Positions 17,079 to 25,621 of a stretch of DNA of 64,000 bases are shown piece by piece (within the stretch, counting starts at the first letter, position 1; every line of letters starts with the position of its first letter). The DNA is from Mycobacterium sp. ST-F2. Its GTDB lineage: Bacteria > Actinomycetota > Actinomycetes > Mycobacteriales > Mycobacteriaceae. The translations under genes were made by a program, and so were the position numbers. Location of the stretch: NCBI RefSeq assembly GCF_001905655.1, contig NZ_JMHT01000031.1, positions 1 to 64,000 on the forward strand, in the 5' to 3' direction. The notes below the pieces were generated by a model. That model saw nothing but the letters and a program-made list of their open reading frames with translations. It did no database searches and was not told where the DNA came from.

Positions 17079-18855
17079 CTTCCTTGGCGACGGGCAGGGC
17101 TGGGGTCTGGCGGGCGAACCGCAGGAAGCGGCCGGTGCGGGTGGTGCCGACCAGCTCGGTCGGCACGCCGTCGCGGACGACCTGGCGGCCGCCGACGAAC
17201 ACCGCGGGGACGGTGGCGTCGTTACGGTTGACCATGCGGGACAATCCGCCGTACTGCTCGACGGGGTCTTCGGCGTAGGCATCGAGGGAATCGTCCAGGC
17301 GCTCAGGGTCGATGACGACGAGGTCGGCCCGGTCACCGACCCGCAGGTGGCCGGCATCGAGGCGGTACCAGTCGGCGAGTTCACCGGTCAGCCGGTGCAC
17401 GGCCTGCTCGACGGTCAGGAACGGGGTGCCGGCACGCTCGGCATCGCGCACGTGGCGCAGCAGGCGCAGGCCCATGTTGTAGAACGCCATGTTCCGCAGG
17501 TGTGCGCCGGCGTCGGAGAAGCCCAGCTGGATGCCGGGATCACGGGCCAGCTTCTTCAGCACCTCGGGGCGGTGGTTGGAAATCGTTGTGCGCCAGCGGA
17601 GGTCGCGGCCGTATTCGAGCACCAGGTCCAGGAAGGCGTCGACCGGATGCAGCCCGCGCTCGACTCCGGCCTGGCCGAAGGTCTTGCCGACCAGCGATGC
17701 GTCGGGGCAGCCGACGATTTCAGCGTCGAAGAAGTCGCGGTGCCAGACGCGCACGCCGAACTTGTTCTCATAGTCCTTGCGGAACCGGCGCCGGTACTCG
17801 TCGTTGCGCATCAATTCGTTGCGCTCGACCTCGTCGCGCAGGTGCAGAGCCGCTGCGCCGGAACCGAATTCCTCGAACACCACCAAGTCGATGCCGTCGG
17901 CGTACACCTCGAACGGGACCGGCAGGTGCTGCCACCGGAAGTTGCCGCCGAGCTTGTTCACCAGCCGGGCCACCGGGCCCATGATGGTGATGGCATAGGG
18001 GTTGGCCTTGATGTCGGCGGCCGACAGCAGGCTGGTCTTGAGGTTCTCGCGGAACAGGCCGAGCGACTGGGCCAACTGCGACACCAGGTTCAGCGGGTTC
18101 TGCAGGTCCGGGCCCGACTGCAGAATGCGGCCGGAGCGCCGCAGCTGCGTCTTGAGCCGGCGCAGTTCACGCGCCTTGGCGTACGTGGACGGCAGCGTGC
18201 GGGACCGGCAGGTGTCGCCGTCGATCTTGTCGAAAAGCAGTTGCTGCGAGGACAATCCGACGAAGCCGGCCTGCAGTGCCGCCGCCAGCATCTGTTCCAT
18301 CTCGGCCTGCTCGCCGCGTGTGGGCCGGACATCCTTGCGGGTGGCCCGGTCCAGCCCCATGACGGCGGTGCGCATGTCGGAGTGCCCGATGAACGCGGCC
18401 ACGTTCGGGCCCAGGGGACGGTCCTCGAGTGCGTTGACGTAACCCTCTGCGGTGTCCCAGGTCTTGTTCTCGTCGACGGCGGCGATGACGTGATCGCGCG
18501 GGATGGCCTCGACGCGTCCGAACAGATCGCCGGCATCCTCGCCGCCGACGTGCACGGTCGACAGAGAGCACGAGCCGAGCATCACGGTGGTCACGCCGTG
18601 CCGCAGCGACTCGCCGAGGCCGGGGCCGGCCAGCACCTCGACGTCGTAGTGCGTGTGGATGTCCAGCAGGCCGGGGGTCACCCACTTGCCGGTGGCGTCG
18701 ACGACGTTCGGGCATCCGGTGTCATCCAGGTTCTCGCCGATCGCGACGACGTGTCCGTCGCGGATTCCGATGTCCCGGACGGCAGAAGGCGCGCCGGTTC
18801 CGTCGAACCAACGACCGTTACGGATGAGCGTGTCGAACGCTGTTGCAGAGGTCAC
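17056..18855 (-). CDS. N-acyl-D-amino-acid deacylase-type amidohydrolase
   Basis: The 599-residue protein has the amidohydrolase layout. An N-terminal composite beta domain (TLIRNGRWFDGTGAPS) is followed by metal ligands in PGLLDIHTHYDVEV, SNHRPEVL and a later GFSDAGAHLRNM carrying the conserved Asp, then a closing beta domain with GDRADLVVIDPERL. The family hydrolyses N-acyl-D-amino acids, hydantoins or related amides; the substrate here is unknown. It starts with GTG at 18855. A good -10 element (TATAGT on the minus strand at 18859-18864) lies directly before it, so the message may be leaderless or nearly so. The SnoaL-like gene follows and overlaps. Confidence 0.8.
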   Translation of the reverse strand: MTSATAFDTLIRNGRWFDGTGAPSAVRDIGIRDGHVVAIGENLDDTGCPNVVDATGKWVTPGLLDIHTHYDVEVLAGPGLGESLRHGVTTVMLGSCSLSTVHVGGEDAGDLFGRVEAIPRDHVIAAVDENKTWDTAEGYVNALEDRPLGPNVAAFIGHSDMRTAVMGLDRATRKDVRPTRGEQAEMEQMLAAALQAGFVGLSSQQLLFDKIDGDTCRSRTLPSTYAKARELRRLKTQLRRSGRILQSGPDLQNPLNLVSQLAQSLGLFRENLKTSLLSAADIKANPYAITIMGPVARLVNKLGGNFRWQHLPVPFEVYADGIDLVVFEEFGSGAAALHLRDEVERNELMRNDEYRRRFRKDYENKFGVRVWHRDFFDAEIVGCPDASLVGKTFGQAGVERGLHPVDAFLDLVLEYGRDLRWRTTISNHRPEVLKKLARDPGIQLGFSDAGAHLRNMAFYNMGLRLLRHVRDAERAGTPFLTVEQAVHRLTGELADWYRLDAGHLRVGDRADLVVIDPERLDDSLDAYAEDPVEQYGGLSRMVNRNDATVPAVFVGGRQVVRDGVPTELVGTTRTGRFLRFARQTPALPVAKEGEFASVG

Positions 18856-18895
18856 CTAACTATAGAACCGTGCCGGTCAGGCCCATGTCAATGAA

Positions 18896-18909
18896 AAAGT
18901 GAACACTTT
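18896..18909. promoter_or_regulatory. Candidate operator palindrome in a divergent promoter
   Basis: aaagtg-aa-cacttt is a perfect 14-bp palindrome in an A-rich patch between the divergent amidohydrolase and dienelactone hydrolase genes. No regulator gene adjoins it, so the factor is unknown. Confidence 0.35.
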
Positions 18910-18978
18910 CGAAAAAATGTCTACTCATCCTGGGGAAACCTGGCATCGCGCTCAGGATCAGGGCGGATACTGACTGGG

Positions 18979-19884
18979 ATGACCCCCTTGCAGCGGTACA
19001 TCGCCGAGGAAATCGCCACCGACCACGTCGACGGGTTGCTGTCCCGTCGCGAAGCCCTCCGCCGGCTGGCACTCCTGGGCGTGGGCACCACTGCCGCGGC
19101 CGCGCTGATCGCCGCCTGCGGCGAAAGTCGCGGACCGACGGCCGCCACATCGACCACCTCGAGCAAGGCCGCCATCGCGCCCGGGCCGCCGCCCGGCATG
19201 GAGAACGCCGTGCAGCCCGCGCCCATCACCTGGGACGACGGCAGGTTGCAGGGTTCGTGGGCCGCGGCCGACCGGCCGCGCGGCGCGGTGCTGGTGATCC
19301 ACGAGAACAAGGGACTGAACGACTGGGTGCGGTCCGTCGTCGGCCGCTTCGGCGGCACCGGATACTCGGCGCTGGGCATCGACCTGCTGTCGGCGCAGGG
19401 CGGCACCGCCGCATTCGCAGACCCTGCCGCGGCCACCGCGGCACTCGGCAAGATCGCGCCCGACCAGTTCATCGCCGATCTGCGGTCCGGGCTCGACGAA
19501 CTGGAGCGCCGGGCCCCCGGGGTCAAGCTCGCGGTGATCGGGTTCTGCTTCGGCGGTGGGCTCACGTGGCAATTGCTGGCCGCCGGCGAGCCGAGGCTGG
19601 CCGCGGCGTTGCCGTTCTACGGGCCGCTGCCGGACCCGCATGATTTCGCCGGCTCGAAACAGGCTGCGGTGCTGGCCTTTTACGGCGCCAAGGACGAGCG
19701 CGTGACGTCCACCAAGGACGCCGCCGCGGCTGCGCTGCAGCGGGCCGGCCTGGTTCACCAGATCGTCGTCGAGCCCGACGCCGATCACGCCTTCTTCAAC
19801 GACACCGGCCCGCGGTACAACGGCACCGCGGCCGCCGACGCCTGGCAGCAGACGCAGTCGTGGCTCGAGAGGTACCTGGCATGA
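18979..19884 (+). CDS. Exported dienelactone hydrolase family protein
   Basis: The 301-residue protein opens with a basic segment (LSRREALRRLALLG) and a hydrophobic stretch ending ALIAAC, which could be a lipoprotein signal with a Tat-like n-region. The alpha/beta-hydrolase domain has the dienelactone hydrolase nucleophile motif GFCFGGG (Cys instead of Ser), AFYGAKDERV with the acid, and DADHAFFND with the His. It probably hydrolyses a cyclic ester outside the membrane. Its stop overlaps the ATG of the cupredoxin gene (ATGA), so the two products are coupled. Both appear to be secreted or membrane-anchored. Confidence 0.8.
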   Translation: MTPLQRYIAEEIATDHVDGLLSRREALRRLALLGVGTTAAAALIAACGESRGPTAATSTTSSKAAIAPGPPPGMENAVQPAPITWDDGRLQGSWAAADRPRGAVLVIHENKGLNDWVRSVVGRFGGTGYSALGIDLLSAQGGTAAFADPAAATAALGKIAPDQFIADLRSGLDELERRAPGVKLAVIGFCFGGGLTWQLLAAGEPRLAAALPFYGPLPDPHDFAGSKQAAVLAFYGAKDERVTSTKDAAAAALQRAGLVHQIVVEPDADHAFFNDTGPRYNGTAAADAWQQTQSWLERYLA

Positions 19885-20258
19885 CGGCGATGCGTGGCGC
19901 CGCACTGCTCGTGGCACTCGCCGTCGGGACCACTGCCGGGTGCACGCAGACCCCACCGGCACCGAACAGCGTGCCGTCGAGCCACCCGTCGACCGCCCAA
20001 GGCCCGGTCGACGGGCCGGCCATCACCATCACCGCGCTGAACTTCGGCGACCCGCTCACGGTGCCACCCGGTGCCCAGATCACCGTCGTGAACAGCGACG
20101 ACGTTGCCCACACCGTGACGTCAAAGGTCAAGGGCCAGTTCGACGTCAAAGTCGGCGGCAATGCGCGGGCGACCTTCTCCGCGCCCACCACACCGGGCCG
20201 GTACCCGTTCTACTGCGTGTACCACCCGGGCATGGTCGGCGTGTTGATCGTTCAATAG
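19881..20258 (+). CDS. Cupredoxin-domain lipoprotein
   Basis: The 125-residue protein has a short signal ending in lipobox TAGC and a plastocyanin-like domain. The type-1 copper ligands are visible: His in VAHTVTS, then Cys, His and Met in YCVYHPGM. It is probably a cell-surface electron carrier or copper-binding lipoprotein. Translation is coupled by a 4-bp overlap to the dienelactone hydrolase gene, but a shared biochemical role is not obvious. It ends 4 bp before the convergent cyp124 stop. Confidence 0.85.
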   Translation: MTAMRGAALLVALAVGTTAGCTQTPPAPNSVPSSHPSTAQGPVDGPAITITALNFGDPLTVPPGAQITVVNSDDVAHTVTSKVKGQFDVKVGGNARATFSAPTTPGRYPFYCVYHPGMVGVLIVQ

Positions 20259-20262
20259 CGCC

Positions 20263-21546
20263 TCAGCGAGGCGGTGTCCAACTGACCGGCAGCCGCTTGA
20301 TGCCGTGGATGAACTGCGACCACAGCCGGTCGGGTTCGTCGGTTGCCGTGAGGTCGGGCACCCGGCGGTGAATCTCCTCGAACGCCACAGCGATCTCCCG
20401 GCGGGCCAGGTTCGCGCCGAGGCAGAAGTGCGCGCCGCCACCGCCGAAGCCGAGGTGCGGATTGGGGTTCCGGTGGACGTCGAACATCCAGGGCCGGTCG
20501 AACTTCGCCTCGTCGCGGTTGGCCGAGCCGTACCACAACGTAACTTTCTCTCCGGCTTGCATTTTCACACCGCTGAGCTCGAAGTCCTGCGTCAACGTGC
20601 GGCGCATGTACACCACGGGGGAGGCCCAGCGGATGATCTCCTCGACGGCGGTGGGGGCCACCGCGTCGTAATCGGCCCACCACTGGTCGCGCTGTTCGGG
20701 GAACCGGCTGAGGGTCAGTACCCCGTGGCTGATGGCATTACGCGTGGTCTCGTTGCCCGCGACGACCAGCAGGATGAAGAACGACGCCACCTCGCTCGAC
20801 GAGAGCCGCTCGCCGTCGACCTCGGCCTGGACCAGGGCTGTGGTCAGATCGTCATGCGGGTTGACGCGGCGATCGTCGGCCAGGGCGGTGGCATAGGCGC
20901 CGATGTCCATGGCACAGCGGAAGAACTCCTCGTAATCGGTGGTCAGGTCGGGATCGCCGAAGCCGAGAATGATGTTGGTCCAGTGGAAGATTCGTTCGTG
21001 GTCCTGCTCAGGAATGCCCATCATGTCGCAGATGATCTGCAGCGGCAGGGGACCGGCCAGGTCGGCCACGATGTCGCCGTGGCCGTCGGGGTGGCGTTCG
21101 ATCATCGATTCCACCAGGCTCCGGGCCCGGTTGCGCACCGACTCTTCCGTCCGCGCCACCACTTTGGGGGTGAATGCGCTGCGCACGATGTTGCGCAACC
21201 GCGTATGCCGCGGATCGTCCATCACGATCATCGAACCGAAATACTCGCTCAATTCGGGCGTCTGCTCGGGAATGGTGATACCTGCCGCGGAGCTGAAGAT
21301 GTGTGGGTGGCGGCTGGCGAAGAACACGTCGTCGTAGCGCGTCAGTGCCCAGTGACCGGGGCCCGGTTCGAACCCGTCCTGAGCCAGTTCGGCGTGGAAG
21401 GAGATGGGTGCTTCGCGCCGCAGGGTCGCGAATGCACCGTCGCGGAACGGGTCGCGCCGGCCCCAGAACTTGATCGAACCGAGGTCGATGTCGGACAGTG
21501 CGAGGTCCGCCGGCGGTGCGCCGTTCTCGAGTAACGCGATGGCCAT
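20263..21546 (-). CDS. cyp124: Cytochrome P450 of the CYP124 family
   Basis: The 427-residue protein closely resembles M. tuberculosis CYP124A1 (Rv2266) as recalled: DGAFATLRREAPISF, TPELSEYFGSMIVMDDPRH, and the I-helix VAGNETTRNAISHG. It also has ERR-triad ExxR in VEEIIRW and the haem loop GFGGGGAHFCLGANLAR with the axial Cys. CYP124 hydroxylates the terminal carbon of methyl-branched lipids and of sterol side chains. The gene is divergent from a Baeyer-Villiger monooxygenase gene with 78 bp between, suggesting joint regulation. The ATG at 21546 begins MAIALLENG; a much longer frame reading through the neighbouring gene is spurious. Confidence 0.92.
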   Translation of the reverse strand: MAIALLENGAPPADLALSDIDLGSIKFWGRRDPFRDGAFATLRREAPISFHAELAQDGFEPGPGHWALTRYDDVFFASRHPHIFSSAAGITIPEQTPELSEYFGSMIVMDDPRHTRLRNIVRSAFTPKVVARTEESVRNRARSLVESMIERHPDGHGDIVADLAGPLPLQIICDMMGIPEQDHERIFHWTNIILGFGDPDLTTDYEEFFRCAMDIGAYATALADDRRVNPHDDLTTALVQAEVDGERLSSSEVASFFILLVVAGNETTRNAISHGVLTLSRFPEQRDQWWADYDAVAPTAVEEIIRWASPVVYMRRTLTQDFELSGVKMQAGEKVTLWYGSANRDEAKFDRPWMFDVHRNPNPHLGFGGGGAHFCLGANLARREIAVAFEEIHRRVPDLTATDEPDRLWSQFIHGIKRLPVSWTPPR

Positions 21547-21606
21547 CTTTCGAGCGTAAGGCCCCGTCGGCGAGTACCGCGGCAGAATCGGCTGCGAAGA
21601 ATCCGC

Positions 21607-21622
21607 GGAACGTGATAGTTCC
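21607..21622. promoter_or_regulatory. Candidate operator between cyp124 and the Baeyer-Villiger monooxygenase
   Basis: ggaac-gtgata-gttcc is a perfect 5-6-5 palindrome ending 2 bp before the monooxygenase start codon and ~60 bp upstream of cyp124. It does not fit the KstR motif. The binding factor is unknown. Confidence 0.35.
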
Positions 21623-21624
21623 TT

Positions 21625-23556
21625 GTGGTGCGTAACCCACATGCAGGACAACCGTTTACGACCTCCGACGAGGAAATCGCCCGTGCTCTGATGGACGTCA
21701 GCATCCCCACATTGATGCTGTCGCTGGTGCACATGTCCGGTGATCCCGAACTCATCCGCGGTGCACTTCGCCCCGCCGGACTGTTCCTCAACGAGGTGCA
21801 GGGTTACATGTCCGAGGACGACAAGGCGGCGGTACGCACCGTGGCGCTGAAGGTGATCGCGGACTACCGCGACCGCGGGTGCCCCGAGCCCGAGCCCATC
21901 GGCGCGGAGTTGCTCAAGGAGATGATGGAGTGGCTGGTCTGCGAGCCGGTGCCCGACGAGTACGTGCCGATGGTGCTCGAGGAGATGGAGCTCGACGGGA
22001 AAGATGTCCGCGGTGGCGCGGCCGGGCGAGATGCCGACTCGGCGGCCGAGTTCCCGGTGCTCGTCATCGGCTGCGGTGAATCCGGGCTGCTTGCCGGAAT
22101 CCGCTTGAAAGAGGCCGGAATTCCGTTCACCATCATCGAACGCGGCGGCGCCGTCGGCGGCACGTGGTGGCACAATAGTTATCCCGGGGCGCGGGTCGAC
22201 GTCGGAAATCACTTCTACTGCTACAGCTTTGAACCCAGCGATCACTGGACGCAGTTCTTCGCCGAGCAACCCGAGCTGCAGGCCTATTTCGAACGCATCC
22301 TCGACAAGTACGGCATCCGCCCACACGTCCGCTTCGAGACCGAGGTCACCGGAGCGACGTGGGACGAGACGACCGCGACGTGGCAGGTTGCCGTCCGCGG
22401 ACCGGACGGCACCACCGAAACGGTGTCTGCGCGTGCGGTCATCAGTGCCGTCGGGCAACTCAATCGCCCTTATCTGCCGCCCATTTCGGGGCGTTCCGAC
22501 TTCGATGGCCCGTCGTTCCATTCGGCCGAGTGGGATCACGATGTCGACCTCACCGGCAAGCACGTCGCGATGGTCGGCGCCGGCGCCAGCGGCTTCCAGA
22601 TCGCACCGTCGATCTCGGGAAAGGTCGCTTCGCTCAGCATCTTTCAGCGAACCGCGCAGTGGATGTTCCCCAATCCCAATTACCACGCCAAGGTGGGCGA
22701 CGGCGTCAAGTGGGCACTGAAGCACCTGCCGTTCTACGGCCGCTGGTATCGGTTCCTGCTGTTCTGGCCCGGCTGCGACAAGGGCCTGGCGGCCGCTCGC
22801 GTCGACCCGGACTATCCGGACCAGCAACGCGCGGTGAGCGAGATCAACGATGTCACCCGAATCATGTTCACCGAGTGGATCAAAGGCCAGATCGGCGACA
22901 ACCCGGACCTGCTGGCCAAGGTCATCCCGGACTACCCGGCGACCGGCAAACGCACATTGCAGGACAACGGCAGCTGGCTCCGAACCCTGACGCAGGACCA
23001 CGTCGAGCTGATCCGGACACCCATCGCGCGCATCGAACGCGACGCGGTCGTGACAGACGATGGCGCGCGGCATCCTGCCGATGTGATCGTGTACGCCACC
23101 GGGTTTCACGCCGGGAAGGTGCTCTGGCCCATGACCATCGTCGGCCGCGACGGTCGGGTCCTGGCCGAGCAGTGGGGTGAACGCCCGACCGCCTATCTCG
23201 GCATCACCGTCCCCGGTTTCCCGAACTTCTTCTGCATGTACGGCCCCGGCACCAACCTGGCCAGCGGCGGCAGCCTGATCTTCCATTCGGAATGCCAGAT
23301 GCGTTACATCTCAGAATGTCTGGACCTGCTGCTGGCCGGCCACGGCCGCTGGATGGAGCCGCGCCAGGAACGTCTGGACGACTGGGTGCAACGCAGTCAG
23401 GCCGAGATGCGCACCATGGTGTGGTCGCAACCGTCCATCCGGCACTCGTTCTACAAGAACGCCGACGGCGACATCTACACGCTCAGTCCATGGCGCCTGG
23501 TCGACTACTGGACCTGGACGCGTACTGCCGACCCGGAGGACTACACCTTCGGGTGA
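21625..23556 (+). CDS. Baeyer-Villiger flavin monooxygenase, HAPMO-like with N-terminal extension
   Basis: The 643-residue protein has a ~140-residue helical N-terminal extension followed by a type I Baeyer-Villiger core. The core shows an FAD Rossmann motif (VIGCGESGLLAGI), the RGGAVGGTWW segment, the fingerprint FDGPSFHSAEWDHDVDL (FxGxxxHxxxW), and the NADPH Rossmann motif MVGAGASGFQIAP. Length and layout match 4-hydroxyacetophenone monooxygenase (640 residues with a similar extension). It inserts oxygen next to a ketone to form an ester, using NADPH and O2. Divergence from cyp124 suggests oxidation of a terpenoid, sterol or branched ketone, which is inference. The start is GTG at 21625, with GTG at 21628 possible. 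Confidence 0.88.
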   Translation: MVRNPHAGQPFTTSDEEIARALMDVSIPTLMLSLVHMSGDPELIRGALRPAGLFLNEVQGYMSEDDKAAVRTVALKVIADYRDRGCPEPEPIGAELLKEMMEWLVCEPVPDEYVPMVLEEMELDGKDVRGGAAGRDADSAAEFPVLVIGCGESGLLAGIRLKEAGIPFTIIERGGAVGGTWWHNSYPGARVDVGNHFYCYSFEPSDHWTQFFAEQPELQAYFERILDKYGIRPHVRFETEVTGATWDETTATWQVAVRGPDGTTETVSARAVISAVGQLNRPYLPPISGRSDFDGPSFHSAEWDHDVDLTGKHVAMVGAGASGFQIAPSISGKVASLSIFQRTAQWMFPNPNYHAKVGDGVKWALKHLPFYGRWYRFLLFWPGCDKGLAAARVDPDYPDQQRAVSEINDVTRIMFTEWIKGQIGDNPDLLAKVIPDYPATGKRTLQDNGSWLRTLTQDHVELIRTPIARIERDAVVTDDGARHPADVIVYATGFHAGKVLWPMTIVGRDGRVLAEQWGERPTAYLGITVPGFPNFFCMYGPGTNLASGGSLIFHSECQMRYISECLDLLLAGHGRWMEPRQERLDDWVQRSQAEMRTMVWSQPSIRHSFYKNADGDIYTLSPWRLVDYWTWTRTADPEDYTFG

Positions 23557-23568
23557 GGTCGGGCGCGG

Positions 23569-23988
23569 TCAGCTGTTGACGGCCTGGTCGTCCGGCAGGT
23601 CGTGCCGGACCACGCGTACCTGCCCGTGTGGCAGGCACGCGGCATAGCCGTGGTGCTTGCCGTACAACTCCCACGAGGTGTGTTCCTGGTCGGTGGGCAC
23701 ATCGATCCGATGTCCATCGGCGAACGCCAGGTGGAGGCTGCCGTTGTCGTCGTCCCATTCGGCGTGCGTGCACTTCTGTCCGGCGAAGTCGAACAACGGC
23801 CGCTCCTGCTTGCGCACGTCGGCCGGATTGATCGCGACCACTTCCTGCGGGTCGGTCTCGGTGGCCGGCAGAGTCAGGGCCAGCGGTGCCGAGATGACGA
23901 GCTCGTTGTAGTCCTCCATGTCCAGCACCAGTCCGTCGCGGAAGGAGATCCGCTGCACTGCGCATCCTTTTATCCACTGTTCGGTCAT
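23569..23988 (-). CDS. DUF6188-type conserved hypothetical protein
   Basis: The 139-residue soluble protein opens TEQWIKGCAVQRISFRDGLVLDMEDY, a beta-rich pattern that I associate with DUF6188, and continues with HAEWDDDNGSLHLAFADG. No enzymatic motif is seen. The ATG at 23988 is chosen because homology starts there. It is convergent with the monooxygenase gene and has no same-strand neighbour, so it is probably expressed alone. Function is unknown. Confidence 0.65.
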   Translation of the reverse strand: MTEQWIKGCAVQRISFRDGLVLDMEDYNELVISAPLALTLPATETDPQEVVAINPADVRKQERPLFDFAGQKCTHAEWDDDNGSLHLAFADGHRIDVPTDQEHTSWELYGKHHGYAACLPHGQVRVVRHDLPDDQAVNS

Positions 23989-24246
23989 AACCCACTCTGC
24001 CACGCCGACCGGGTGCGGCGCTGGCGGCAAATGTTGATAACGGTTTGAACACAGGACGGTGGGGTCCTGGCAAATCAGTGCAGGTCGGTGACCCTCGGTG
24101 CGGATGCGCTGTGGCCCAGGTAACGGGTAAGGTCAGCGGTCAAAGGTGGCTTATCTCACCACGAATCCGGATTGTTTCCGCGCGCCCGAGCGCGCGTCGT
24201 CTCCGGTCGTGGAACGCCGCGATGCGGTTCTGAAGGGGTTGTTTGC

Positions 24247-25548
24247 GTGGACGCGGTGCTCGGTTTGGCTATGACTCCGTCGTCCATGGGCCTCGTCCTG
24301 GTCGAGGGCAATGACGTCGACGGTTTCACCATGGACCACGACGCCGTCGAGATCATCAACTCCGCAGATGCCACTGCCGCCGTGCTGCGCAGCGAGGCCC
24401 TGGCGGCCACGCGCGGGCTGCGCCTCAAGTCGATCGGCCTGACCTGGAGCGACGACGCCGACGCGGAAGCGTCCATGCTGATGCAGTCTCTGTCGGAGTC
24501 CGGCTTCGACAACGTCATTCCGGTCCGCTTCCCGGAGGCGAACGAGGCCGTGGCGCGTGGCATCGCCGACGCGCTGGGGTGCGGCACCACCGCGGTGTGC
24601 ACCATCGAACCGGAATTCGCGATCACCATGATCGTGCATGCGGCCAGCGGCGCCGTCCACACCGCCGTCAACCACTCCATCGGCTCCCGAGCGGGCCTCA
24701 CCAGCTGGCTCAGCGCCGTGTTCACCCGGGCGGACTGGCAGCCGGAGGCGCTGGTGGTCATCGGGTCCGCCGGCAACTTCGAGGCCATCCTGCCGGGACT
24801 GCAGGACGCACTGTCGGTGCCGGTGTTCACGCCGGAGGAAGCGGATTTGGCTCTGGCCCGCGGCGCGGCGCTGGTGTCGGTCCGTTCGGGTGATACGGGC
24901 CTGTCCGAGCCGTACTACTTCGGCGACGTGCCCCGGCCCGATGAGTGGGCGGGCCAGGACTATGGCTGGGACCCCACCTTCGACGCGTTCGAGGACCAGT
25001 TCGCGCGTCCTGCGGCCGCACCGGTGGCACCGGCCGCTCGGCATCGCTCGCACAGTTCGTCCCGGTGGCAGCAGGCGTCGAGCTCGCCCGCGCTACCGCT
25101 GACCATGCTGGCGGTCGGGTCGACGGCCTTCGTGGCATCGGTGTCGATGGCCGTCACGCTGCAATTCCTGCCCGGACATGGCACGGCATCCGTCACCAAG
25201 TCGCCGCGTCCCGCGGCTGCCGAACAGTCGGTGGCGCCGGCCCCGCCGCCGGTCCACGTGGCGCCCGCCGCCGAGCCGTCCGCCGAGGTAGCCGTGCCGG
25301 TCGAGGCGCCGCTGTCCGATGCGCCCATCGTCGAGCCGCAGGCGGCTCCGGTCGTCGAAACGGTGCCCACCGCACCACCGGAGGGCATTCCGGCGCCTGA
25401 GGCGCTGCCCGCGGCCACGGACATCCCGCCTGCCGAGATTCCGTCGAACTCCGTCGCCGTCGCGGTGCCCGCCGAGGCTCCCGCTCCACCGGTTCCGGCA
25501 CCCGCCGATGCCGCGCCGCAGGCGGAGCCCGCCGCGCCGCCGCAGTGA
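24247..25548 (+). CDS. DUF7159-type mycobacterial membrane protein with Pro/Ala-rich tail
   Basis: The 433-residue protein has three parts. Residues ~1-235 form an actin-like/DUF7159 domain (VLGLAMTPSSMGLVLVEGNDVDG). Residues ~285-305 form one membrane helix (LTMLAVGSTAFVASVSMAVTL). The rest is a ~120-residue Pro/Ala/Val-rich extracellular tail. This layout is typical of a mycobacterial family of unknown function, often expanded in paralogues. The GTG at 24247 fits the family start VDAVLGLAM. It precedes the L,D-transpeptidase gene by 73 bp on the same strand, hinting at a link to the cell envelope. Confidence 0.75.
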   Translation: MDAVLGLAMTPSSMGLVLVEGNDVDGFTMDHDAVEIINSADATAAVLRSEALAATRGLRLKSIGLTWSDDADAEASMLMQSLSESGFDNVIPVRFPEANEAVARGIADALGCGTTAVCTIEPEFAITMIVHAASGAVHTAVNHSIGSRAGLTSWLSAVFTRADWQPEALVVIGSAGNFEAILPGLQDALSVPVFTPEEADLALARGAALVSVRSGDTGLSEPYYFGDVPRPDEWAGQDYGWDPTFDAFEDQFARPAAAPVAPAARHRSHSSSRWQQASSSPALPLTMLAVGSTAFVASVSMAVTLQFLPGHGTASVTKSPRPAAAEQSVAPAPPPVHVAPAAEPSAEVAVPVEAPLSDAPIVEPQAAPVVETVPTAPPEGIPAPEALPAATDIPPAEIPSNSVAVAVPAEAPAPPVPAPADAAPQAEPAAPPQ

Positions 25549-25621
25549 GCCCGAGTGCGGCTAACGAAAGTAACGCCGACGTCGAACTACGATATGTAGT
25601 GAACGTATCTCGGACCTGAGG

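Noticed and set aside
18859..18890. Full sigma-A promoter for the amidohydrolase gene (ttgaca with tatagt)
   Set aside because: The -10 is good, but the spacer is about 21 bp, so only the -10 is mentioned in the gene entry.
21360..21380. ggttcgaaccc as a tRNA T-loop
   Set aside because: It lies inside the cyp124 coding region with no cloverleaf around it.
20263..23286. 1007-codon minus-strand open frame
   Set aside because: Only the last 427 codons are the P450. The rest is antisense to the monooxygenase gene and has no family similarity, a GC-rich shadow.
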